DNA of 64,000 nt from Colletes latitarsis. Taxonomy: Eukaryota; Arthropoda; Insecta; Hymenoptera; Colletidae. Position numbers and translations under genes: made by a program. Positions 12,690-23,476 of this stretch are shown in pieces (position 1 is the stretch's first letter; each line of letters starts with the position of its first letter). The notes under the pieces are model-generated. The model was not told the DNA's origin. It was given only the letters and a program-made list of their open reading frames with translations, and did not search any database. The stretch spans positions 6,415,672 through 6,479,671 of the forward strand of contig NC_135134.1 in the NCBI RefSeq assembly GCF_051014445.1. Direction: 5' to 3'.

Positions 12690-13041
12690 ATCGCAACCTG
12701 GTTTAATTGACTGTTTCGGTGTGGTACCGCATTACTACGTGATCCAAACCAGAAAAAGGCCCGGATCTGGCCAACAAGTATGCGAAACATGCGAAGGTAC
12801 GAGCCAGATGATTGCAGATCCCAGCCCTAACCGAGACGTAACCGGCGTTCTCCTCAAAAATACTAATCGCAACCTGGTTTAATTGACTGTTTCGGTGTGG
12901 TACCGCATTACTACGTGATCCAAACCAGAAAAAGGCCCGGATCTGGCCAACAAGTATGCGAAACATGCGAAGGTACGAGCCAGATGATTGCAGATCCCAG
13001 CCCTAACCGAGACGTAACCGGCGTTCTCCTCAAAAATACTA
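12690..13041. repeat. Recent single-monomer tandem duplication
   Basis: Two adjacent monomers are identical by eye over at least 176 bp, including the rare changes GCGAAACATGCG, GCAGATCCCAGCCC, GAGACGTAACC and CTCCTCAAAAATAC. The related region near 17,700 has only one such monomer. The pair sits exactly where the offset between units E1 and E2 changes by one monomer. Confidence 0.9.
12759..12775 (-). other. CENP-B-box-like near match (one core mismatch)
   Basis: The minus strand reads TTGGCCAGATCCGGG against the essential core TTCGNNNNANNCGGG, so eight of nine fixed bases match and the C of TTCG is G. It occurs only in monomers with AAGGCCCGGATCTGG, for example also near 12,936, 17,690, 18,743, 23,490, 53,052 and 61,855. 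The common CCCAGGATC form loses a second core base. Binding is not implied. Confidence 0.35.
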
Positions 13042-13787
13042 ATCGGAACCAGCTTTTATTGACGGCTTCAGTGTGGTACCACATTACTACGTGATACAGA
13101 CCAGAAAAAGGCCAGGATCTGGCCAACAAGTATGCGAAAAATGCGAAGGTACGAGCCAGATGATTGCAAATCCCAGCCCTAACCGAGACATAACCGGCGT
13201 TCTCCTCTAAAATAATAATCGGAACCAGGTTTATTTGACTGTTTCAGTGTGGTACCACATTACTACGTGGTCCAAGCATGAAAAAGGCCAGGATCTGGCC
13301 AACAAGTATGCGAAAAATGCGAATGTACGAGCCAGATAAGGGCAAATTCCAGACCTAACCGAGACATAACCAGCGTTATCCTCTAAAATATTAATCGCAA
13401 CCAGGTTTAATCGACTGCTTCTGTATGGTACCGCATTACCATGTGATCCAAACCAGAAAAAGCCCAGGATCTGGCCAACAAGTATGGGAAAAATGCGAAA
13501 GTAGGAGGCAGATGATTGCAAATACCTGAACTGACCCAAACATAACCAGCGATATCCTCCAAAATATTCATCGCAACCAGGTTTCATTTACTGCTTCGGT
13601 GTGGAGCCACATTACGACGGGATCCAAACCACAAAAAACCCATGTTCTGGCTAACAAGTATGCGAAAAATGCGAAAGTACGAGCCAGATAAGGGCAAATT
13701 CCAGACCTAACCGAGACATAACCAGCGTGATCCTCTAAAATATTAATCGCAACCAGGTTTAATCGACTGCTTCGGTATGGTACCGCA

Positions 13788-13800
13788 TCACCACGTGATC
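13788..13800. other. CACGTG-containing variant of dyad 2
   Basis: ATCACCACGTGAT contains the palindromic E-box CACGTG. On the minus strand it reads ATCACGTG, which fits the RTCACRTG motif known from budding-yeast CDEI. CACGTG occurs at 13,792, 18,543, 45,111, 45,463, 48,982, 50,566 and 54,437, all in monomers with TCGACTGCTTC or a close variant. Other monomers have TACGTG. Confidence 0.5.
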
Positions 13801-14664
13801 CAAACCAGATAAAGCCCAGGATCTGGCCAACAAGTATGCGAAAAATGCGAAAGTATGAGGCAGATGACTGCAAATACCAGAACTGACCCAAACATAACCA
13901 GCGTTATCCTCTAAAATATTAATCGCAACCAGGTTTAATTGACTGTTTCGGTGTGGTACCGCATTACTACGTGATCCAAACCAGAAAAAGGCCCGGATCT
14001 GGCCAACAAGTATGCGAGAAACGCGAAAGTTTGTGCCAGATGATTGCAAATTCCAGAACTAACCCAGCCATAACCAGCGTTATCCTCTAAAATACTAATC
14101 GGAAACAGCTTTTATTGACGTTTCAGTGTGGTACCACATTACTACGTGATACATACCAGAAAAAGCCCAGGATCTTGCCAACAAGTATGCGAAAAATGCG
14201 AAAGTACGAGCCAGATAAGGGCAAATCCCAGACCTAGCCGAGACATAACCGGCGTTATCCTCTAAAATATTAATCGCAACCGGGTTTAATTGACTGTTTC
14301 TGTTTGGTACCGCAGTAGTACGTGATCCGAACCAGAAAAAGCCCAGGATCTGGCCAACGAGTATGCGCAAAATGCGAAATTACGAGCCAGATGGGGGAAA
14401 ATCCCAAACCCAACCGAGTCATAACCGGCGTTATCCTCTTAAATATTAATCGCCACCAGGTTTAATTGTCTGTTTCGGTGTGGAACCTCATTACTGCGGG
14501 ATCCAAACCAGAAAAAACCCAGGATCTGGCCAATAAGTAAGCGAAAAACGCGAAAGTATGAGCCAGATGATTGCAAATAGCAGAACTAACCCAGACGTAA
14601 CCTGCGTTATCCTCTAAAATACTATTCGGAACCAGCTTCTATTGACTGTTTCAGTGTGGTACCA

Positions 14665-14677
14665 CATCACTACGTGA
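14665..14677. other. Example of dyad 2: ATCAC-TAC-GTGAT
   Basis: Five-base inverted arms with a 3-base spacer at monomer positions 67-79. Most monomers have ATTAC-TAC-GTGAT, one mismatch from perfect symmetry. The centre is about 28 bp before that of dyad 1, and the geometry (arms plus 3-base spacer) is similar. Confidence 0.5.
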
Positions 14678-14863
14678 TACAAACCAGAAAAAGGCCAGGA
14701 TCTGGCCAACAAGTATGCGAGAAACGCGAAAGTATGAGCCAGATGATTGCAAATACCGGAACTAACCCAGCCATAACCACCGTTATCCTCTAAAATACTA
14801 ATCGGAACCAGCTTTTATTGACGGTTTCAGTGTGGTACCACATTACTACGTGGTCCAAGCATG

Positions 14864-14888
14864 AAAAAGGCCAGGATCTGGCCAACAA
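14864..14888. other. Example of dyad 1: GGCCAG-GAT-CTGGCC
   Basis: Six-base inverted arms around a 3-base spacer. This form appears wherever the monomer has AAAAAGGCCAGGATCTGGCC. The more common CCCAGGATCTGGCC form keeps arms of at least four bases (CCAG/CTGG). It lies at monomer positions 95-108. A dyad kept in most monomers could be a dimeric protein site, but a role is unproven. Confidence 0.6.
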
Positions 14889-15212
14889 GTATGCGAAAAA
14901 TGCGAAAGTACGAGCCAGATAAGGGCAAATTCCAGACCTAACCGAGACATAACCAGCGTTGTTCTCTAAAATACTAATCGAAACCAGGTTTAATTGACTT
15001 TTTCGGTCTGGTACCACATTACTACATGGTCCAAGCCAGGAGAAGGCCAGGATCTGGCCAACAAGTATGCGAAAAATGCGAAAGTTCGAGCCAGATGAGG
15101 GCAAGTCCCAGAACTAACCGAGACATAACCGGCGTTATCCTCTAAAATATTAATCGCAACCGGGTTTAATTGACTGTTTCGGTGTGGTACCGCAGTACTA
15201 CGTGATCCGAAC

Positions 15213-17712
15213 CAGAAAAAGCCCAGGATCTGGCCAACAAGTATGCGAAAAATGCGAAAGTAGGAGGCAGATGATTGCAAATACCAGAACTGACCCAAAC
15301 ATAACCAGCGTTATCCTCCAAAATATTCATCGCAACCAGGTTTCATTTACTGCTTCGGTGTGGAGCCACATTACGACGGGATCCAAACCACAAAAAACCC
15401 ATGTTCTGGCCAACAAGTATGCGAAAAATGCGAAAGTACGAGCCAGATGAGGGCAAATCCCAGACCTAACCGAGACATAAACGGCGTTATCCTCTAAAAT
15501 ATTAATCGCAACCGGGTTTAATTGACTGTTTCGGTGTGGTACCGCAGTACTACGTGATCCGAACCAGAAAAAGCCCAGGATCTTGCCAACAAGTAGGCGA
15601 AAAATGCGAAAGTACGTGCCAGATGATTGCAAATCCCAGACCTAACCGAGACATAACCGGCGTTATCCTCCAAAATATTAATCGCAACCAGCTTCTATTG
15701 ACTGTTTCAGTGTGGCGCCACATTACTACGTGATACACACCAGAAAAAGCCCAGGATCTGGCCAACAAGTATGCGAGAAATGCGAAAGTACGAGACAGAT
15801 GAGGGCAAATCCCAGACCTAACCGAGACATAACTGGCGTTATCCTCTAAAATACTAATCGGAACCAGCTTTTATTGACTGTTTCAGTGTGGTACCACAAT
15901 ATTACGTGATCCAAACCAGAAAAAGCCCAGGATCTGGCCAACAAGTATGCGAAAAATACGAAAGCACGAGCAAGATGTGGGCAAATCCCAGACCTAACGG
16001 AGATAATACCGGCGTTATCCTCTAAAGTACTAATCGCAACCAGCTTCTATTGACTGTTTCAGTGTGGTGCCACATTACTACGTAATACAGACCAGAAAAA
16101 GCCCAGGATCTGGCCAACGAGTATGCGAGAAATGCGACATTACGGGCCAGATGAGGGCAAATCCCTGACCTAACCGAGACATAACCGGCGTTATCCTCTA
16201 AAATACTAATCGCAAATATCTTCTATTGACTGTTTCAGTGTGGTGCCACATTACTACGTGATGCAGACCAGAAAAAGCCCAGGCTCTGGCCAACGAGTAT
16301 GCCAGAAATGCGAAAGTACGAGCCAGATGAGGGCAAATCCCAGACCTAATTCAGCCATAAACGGCGTTATCCTCTAAAATATTAATCGCAACCAGCTTCT
16401 ATTGACTGTTTCAGTGTGGTACCACATTACTACGTGATACATACCAGAAAAAGGCCAGGATCTGGCCAACAAGTATGCGAAAAATGCGAAGGCACGAGCC
16501 AGATGAAGGCAAATCCCAGACCTAACCGAGATATAACCGGCGTTATTCTCTAAAATATTAATCGCAACCAGGTTTAATTGACTTTTTCGGTGTGGTACCG
16601 CATTACTACGTGATCCAAACCAGAAAAAGCCCAGGATCTGGCCAACATGTATGCGAGAAACGCGAAAGTATGAACCAGAGGATAGCATATACCAGAACTA
16701 ACCGAGACATAACCAGCGTTCTCCTCTAAAATAATAATCGGAACCAGGTTTATTTGACTGTTTCAGTGTGCTACCACATTACTACGTGGTCCAAACCAGA
16801 AAAAGCCCAGGATCTGGCCAACAAGTATGCGCAAAATGCGAAATTACGAGCCAGATGGGGGTAAATCCCAGACCTAACCAAGACATAACTGGCGTTATGC
16901 TCTAAAATACTAATCGGAACCAGCTTTTATTGACTGTTTCAGTGTGGTACCACAATATTACGTGATCCAAACCAGAAAAAGCCCAGGATCTGGCCAACAA
17001 GTATGCGAAAAATACGAAAGCACGAGCAAGATGTGGGCAAATCCCAGACCTAACCGAGATAATACCGGCGTTATCCTCTAAAATACTAATCGCAACCAGC
17101 TTCTATTGACTGTTTCAGTGTGGTGCCACATTACTACGTGATACAGACCAGAAAAAGCCCAGGATCTGGCCAACGAGTATGCGAGAAATGCGACATTACG
17201 GGCCAGATGAGGGCAAATCCCAGACCTAACCGAGACATAACCGGCGTTATCCTCTAAAATACTAATCGCAAATATCTTCTATTGACTGTTTCAGTGTGGT
17301 GCCACATTACTACGTGATGCAGACCAGAAAAAGCCCAGGCTCTGGCCAACGAGTATGCGAGAAATGCGAAAGTACGAGCCAGATGAGGGCAAATCCCAGA
17401 CCTAATTCAGCCATAAACGGCGTTATCCTCTAAAATATTAATCGCAACCAGCTTCTATTGACTGTTTCAGTGTGGTGCCTCATTACTACGTGATACAGAC
17501 CAGAAAAAGCCCAGGATCTGGCCAACGAATATGCGAAAAATGCGAAAGTACGAGCCAGATCAGGGCAAATCCCAGACCTAACCGAGACATAACCGGCGTT
17601 ATCCTCCAAAATATTAATCGCAACCTGGTTTAATTGACTGTTTCGGTGTGGTACCGCATTACTACGTGATCCAAACCAGAAAAAGGCCCGGATCTGGCCA
17701 ACAAGTATGCGA
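15213..17712. repeat. Long-range duplicated block G, copy 1
   Basis: Colinear with 50,580-53,078 at an offset of 35,366-35,367 bp for about 2.5 kb. The run of variants includes AATACGAAAGCACGAGC, GCGACATTACGGGCC, GCAAATATCTTC and GTGTGCTACC. Outside the block the flanks differ: CCGCAGTACTACGTG against CCGCATTACCACGTG on the left, and ACTAATCGG against ATAATCGG on the right. Confidence 0.85.
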
Positions 17713-19751
17713 AACATGCGAAGGTACGAGCCAGATGATTGCAGATCCCAGCCCTAACCGAGACATAACCGGCGTTCTCCTCTAAAATACTAATCGGAAC
17801 CAGCTTTTATTGACGGCTTCAGTGTGGTACCACATTACTACGTGATACAGACCAGAAAAAGGCCAGGATCTGGCCAACAAGTATGCGAAAAATGCGAAGG
17901 TACGAGCCAGATGATTGCAAATCCCAGCCCTAACCGAGACATAACCGGCGTTCTCCTCTAAAATAATAATCGGAACCAGGTTTATTTGACTGTTTCAGTG
18001 TGGTACCATATTACTACGTGGTCCAAGCATGAAAAAGGCCAGGATCTGGCCAACAAGTATGCGAAAAATGCGAAAGTACGAGCCAGATAAGGGCAAATTC
18101 CAGACCTAACCGAGACATAACCAGCGTTATCCTCTAAAATATTAATCGCAACCAGGTTTAATCGACTGCTTCTGTATGGTACCGCATTACCATGTGATCC
18201 AAACCAGAAAAAGCCCAGGATCTGGCCAACAAGTATGGGAAAAATGCGAAAGTAGGAGGCAGATGATTGCAAATACCTGAACTGACCCAAACATAACCAG
18301 CGATATCCTCCAAAATATTCATCGCAACCAGGTTTCATTTACTGCTTCGGTGTGGAGCCACATTACGACGGGATCCAAACCACAAAAAACCCATGTTCTG
18401 GCTAACAAGTATGCGAAAAATGCGAAAGTACGAGCCAGATAAGGGCAAATTCCAGACCTAACCGAGACATAACCAGCGTGATCCTCTAAAATATTAATCG
18501 CAACCAGGTTTAATCGACTGCTTCGGTATGGTACCGTATCACCACGTGATCCAAACCAGAAAAAGCCCAGGATCTGGCCAACAAGTATGCGAAAAATGCG
18601 AAAGTAGGAGGCAGATGACTGCAAATACCAGAACTGACCCAAACATAACCAGCGTTATCCTCTAAAATATTAATCGCAACCAGGTTTAATTGACTGTTTC
18701 GGTGTGGTACCGCATTACTACGTGATCCAAACCAGAAAAAGGCCCGGATCTGGCCAACAAGTATGCGAGAAACGCGAAAGTTTGTGCCAGATGATTGCAA
18801 ATTCCAGAACTAACCCAGCCATAACCAGCGTTATCCTCTAAAATACTAATCGGAAACAGCTTTTATTGACGTTTCAGTGTGGTACCACATTACTACGTGA
18901 TACATACCAGAAAAAGCCCAGGATCTTGCCAACAAGTATGCGAAAAATGCGAAAGTACGAGCCAGATAAGGGCAAATCCCAGACCTAGCCGAGACATAAC
19001 CGGCGTTATCCTCTAAAATATTAATCGCAACCGGGTTTAATTGACTGTTTCTGTTTGGTACCGCAGTAGTACGTGATCCGAACCAGAAAAAGCCCAGGAT
19101 CTGGCCAACGAGTATGCGCAAAATGCGAAATTACGAGCCAGATGTGGGAAAATCCCAGACCCAACCGAGACATAACCGGCGTTATCCTCTTAAATATTAA
19201 TCGCCACCAGGTTTAATTGTCTGTTTCGATGTGGAACCTCATTACTACGGGATCCAAACCAGAAAAAACCCAGGATCTGGCCAATAAGTAAGCGAAAAAC
19301 GCGAAAGTATGAGCCAGATGATTGCAAATAGCAGAACTAACCCAGACTTAACCTGCGTTATCCTCTAAAATACTATTCGGAACCAGCTTCTATTGACTGT
19401 TTCAGTGTGGTACCACATCACTACGTGATACAAACCAGAAAAAGGCCAGGATCTGGCCAACAAGTATGCGAGAAACGCGAAAGTATGAGCCAGATGATTG
19501 CAAATACCGGAACTAACCCAGCCATAACCACCGTTATCCTCTAAAATACTAATCGGAACCAGCTTTTATTGACGGTTTCAGTGTGGTACCACATTACTAC
19601 GTGGTCCAAGCATGAAAAAGGCCAGGATCTGGCCAACAAGTATGCGAAAAATGCGAAAGTACGAGCCAGATAAGGGCAAATTCCAGACCTAACCGAGACA
19701 TAACCAGCGTTGTTCTCTAAAATACTAATCGAAACCAGGTTTAATTGACTT
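16200..19751. repeat. ~4.75 kb repeat, unit E2
   Basis: Counterpart of 11,274-15,000, without the extra monomer. Its final part, from about 18,730, is also the start of the 4,747-bp tandem duplication. The segment of about 1 kb beginning at 13,98x, 18,73x and 23,48x is therefore present three times at spacings of 4,751 and 4,747 bp. Confidence 0.85.
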
Positions 19752-22700
19752 TTTCTGTATGGTACCGCATTACTACGTGATCCAAACCAGAAAAAGCCCA
19801 GGATCTGGCCAACAAGTATGCGAGAAATGCGGAAGTACGAGCCAGATAAGGGCAAATTCCAGTCCTAACCCAGGCATAACCGGCGTTATCCCCTAAAATA
19901 CTATTCGGAACCAGGTTTATTTGACTGTTTCAGTGTGGTACCGCATCGCTACGTGATACAAACCAGAAAAAGGCCAGGATCTGGCCAACCAGTATGCGAA
20001 AAATGCGAAGGTACGAGCCAGATGAGGGCAAATCCCAGACCTAGCCGAGATATAACCGGCGTTGTTCTCTAAAATACTAATCGAAACCAGGTTTAATTGA
20101 CTGTTTCGGTGTGGAACGTCATTATTACGGGATCCAAACCAGAAAAAACCCTGTATCTGGCCAAGAAGTATGCGAAGAACGCGAAAGTATGAGCCAGATG
20201 ATTGCAAATCCCAGACCTAACCGAGACATAACCGGCGTTATCCTCTAAAATATTAATCGCAACCAGGTTTAATTGACTCTTTCGGTGTGGTACCGCATTA
20301 CTACGTGATCCAAACCAGAAAAAGCCCAGGATCTGGCCAAGAAGTATACGAGAAATGCGAAAGTACGTGCCAGATGAGGGCAAATCCCAGACCTAACCGA
20401 GACATAACCGGCGTTATCCTCTAAAATGTTAATCGCAACCAGCTTCTATTGACTGTTTCAGTGTGGTACCATATTGCGACGGGATACAAACCACAAAAAA
20501 CCCAAGATCTGCCCAACAAGTACGCGAGAAATGCGAAAGTACGTGCCAGATGAGGGCAAATACCAGACCTAACCATGACATAACCGGCGTTATCCTCTAA
20601 AATATTAATCACAACCAAGTTTAATTGACTGTTTCGGTGTGGTACCGCATTACTACGTGATACAGACCAGAAAAAGGCCAGGATCTGACCACAAGAATGC
20701 GAAAAATGCGAAAGTACGTGACAGACGAGGGCAAATCCCAGACCTAACCGAGAAATAACCGGCGTTATCCTCTAAAATATTAATCGCAACCAGGTTTAAT
20801 TGACTGTTTCGGTATGGATCGTCATTATTACGGGATCCAAACCAGAAAAAACCCTGTATCTGGCCAAGAAGTATGCGAAAAACGCGAAAGTATGAGCCAG
20901 AGGATTGCATATACCAGAACCAACCGAGACATAACCGGCATTATCCTCTAAAATATTAATCGGAACCAGGTTTAATTGAATGTTTCAGTGTGGTACCAAA
21001 TTACTACGTGGTCCAAGCCACAAAAAGGCCAGGATCTTGCCAACAAGTAGGCGAAAAATGCGAAAGTACGAGCCAGATGATTGCAAATACCAGAACTAAC
21101 CCAAACATGACCAGCGTTATCCTCCAAAATATTCATCGCAACCAGGGTTCATTGACTGCCTCGGTGTGGTATCGCATTACTACGTGATCCAAACCAGAAA
21201 AAGTCCAGAATCTGGCCAACAAGTATGCTAGAAATGCGAAAGTACGAGCCAGATGAGGGCAAATCCCAGACCTAACCGACAAATAACCGGCGTTATCCTC
21301 TAAAATATTAATCGCAACAAGGTTTAATTGACTGTTTCGGTGTGGTACCGCATTACTACGTGATCCAAACCAGAAAAAGCCAGGATCTGGCCAACAAGTA
21401 TGCGAAAAACGCGAAAGTATGAGCCAGATGATTGTAAATACCAGAACTAACCCAGACGTAACCTGCGCTATCCCCTAAAATACTATTCGGAACCAGGTTT
21501 ATTTGACTGTTTCAGTGTGGTACCGCATCGCTACGTGATACAAACCAGAAAAAGGCCAGGATCTGGCCAACCAGTATGCGAAAAATGCGAAGGTACGAGC
21601 CAGATGAGGGCAAATCCCAGACCTAGCCGAGATATAACCGGCGTTGTTCTCTAAAATACTAATCGAAACCAGGTTTAATTGACTGTTTCGGTGTGGAACG
21701 TCATTATTACGGGATCCAAACCAGAAAAAACCCTGTATCTGGCCAAGAAGTATGCGAAGAACGCGAAAGTATGAGCCAGATGATTGCAAATCCCAGACCT
21801 AACCGAGACATAACCGGCGTTATCCTCTAAAATATTAATCGCAACCAGGTTTAATTGACTCTTTCGGTGTGGTACCGCATTACTACGTGATCCAAACCAG
21901 AAAAAGCCCAGGATCTGGCCAACAAGTATGCGAGAAATGCGAAAGTACGAGCCAGATAAGGGCAAATCCCAGACCTAACCCAGGCATAACCGGCGTCATC
22001 CTCTAAAATATTAATCGCAACCAGGTTTATTGACTGTTTCGGTCTGGTACCACATTACTACGTGGTTCAAGCCAGGAAAAGGCCAGGATCTGGCCAACAA
22101 GTATGCGAAAAATGCGAAAGTTCGAGCCAGATGAGGGCAAGTCCCAGAACTAACCGAGACATAACCGGCGTTATCCTCTAAAATATTAATCGCAACAAGG
22201 TTTAATTGACTGTTTCGGTGTGGTACCGCATTACTACGTGATCCAAACCAGAAAAAGCCAGGATCTGGCCAACAAGTATGCGAAAAATGCGAAAGTACGA
22301 GCCAGATGATTGCAAATACCAGAACTAACCCAAACATGACCAGCGTTATCCTCCAAAATATTCATCGCAACCAGGTTTCATTGACTGCTTCAGTGTGGTA
22401 CCACATCGCTACGTGATACAAACCAGAAAAAGGCCAGGATCTGGCCAACCATTATGCGAAAAATGCGAAGGTACGAGCCAGATGAGGGCAAATTCCAGAC
22501 CTAACCGAGACATAACCAGCGTTGTTCTCTAAAATACTAATCGCAACCAGGTTTAATTGACTCTTTCGGTGTGGTACCGCATTACTACGTGATCCAAACC
22601 AGAAAAAGCCCAGGATCTGGCCAACAAGTATGCGAGAAATGCGGAAGTACGAGCCAGATAAGGGCAAATCCCAGTCCTAACCCAGGCATAACCGGCGTTA

Positions 22701-23476
22701 TCCTCCAAAATATTAATCGCAACCTGGTTTAATTGACTGTTTCGGTGTGGTACCGCATTACTACGTAATAGAGACCTGAAGAAGGCCAGGATCTGGCCAA
22801 CAAGTATGCGAGAAATGCGAAAGTACGAGCCAGATGAGGGCAAATCCCAGACCTAACCCGGACATAACCGGCGTTGTCCTCCAAAATATTAATCGCAACC
22901 AGCTTCTATTGACTGTTTCAGTGTGGTGCCACGTTACTACGTGATGCAAACCAGAAAAGGCCCAGGATCTGGCCAACAAGTATGCGGAAAATGTGAAAGT
23001 ACGAGCCAGATGAGGGCAAATCCCAGACCTAAACCAGACATAACAGGCATTATCCTCTAAAATATTAATCGCAACCAGGTTTAATTGACTGTTACGGTGT
23101 GGTACCGCAGTACTACGTGATCCGAACCAGAAAAAGCCCAGGATCATGCCAACAAGTAGGCGAAAAATGCGAAGGTACGGGCCAGATGAGGGCAAATACC
23201 AGAACTAACCCAAACATAACCAGCGTTATCCTCCAAAATATTCATCGCAACCAGGTTTCATTGACTGCTTCGGTGTGGAACCACATTACGACGGGATCCA
23301 AACCACGAAAAACCCAAGTTCTGGCCAACAAGTATGCGAAAAATGCGAAAGTACGAGCCAGATGAGGGCAAATCCCAGACCTAACCGAGATATAACCGGC
23401 GTTATTCTCGAAAATATTAATCGAAACCAGGTTTAATTGACTGTTTCGGTTCGGTACCGCATTAGTACGTGATCCA
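18730..23476. repeat. 27-monomer tandem duplication, unit D1 (4,747 bp)
   Basis: Direct tandem copy of 23,477-28,223; 4,747 = 27 x 176 - 5. The breakpoint is bracketed by informative bases. Position 18,718 is C while its counterparts 23,465 and 28,212 are G, and 23,492 is C where 28,239 is G. The exchange therefore occurred within about 23,466-23,491, in the segment around CCAAACCAGAAAAAGGCC. Differences seen between the units are few: CGAT/CGGT near 19,229, GACTTAACC/GACGTAACC near 19,346, GCAAATACC/GCACATACC near 19,501 and TGTATGG/TGTGTGG near 19,757. Confidence 0.92.

Larger units (their letters stand above)
11274..15000. repeat. ~4.75-4.93 kb repeat, unit E1
   Basis: Matches 16,200-19,751. 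The offset is 4,926-4,927 bp up to about 12,870 and 4,751 bp after about 13,045. The change of 176 bp is explained by an extra tandem monomer in this copy at 12,690-13,041. Shared markers include GAGTATGCCAGAAATG near 11,370, GGAGGCAGATG near 13,505 and the one-base-short GACGTTTCAG near 14,117. Colinearity ends near 15,000, where GGTCTGG is replaced in the other copy by TGTATGG. Confidence 0.85.

Noticed and set aside
22761..23195. 144-codon minus-strand frame, present again at 27,508-27,942
   Set aside because: Its presence in two places is explained by the 4,747-bp tandem duplication, not by selection on a protein.
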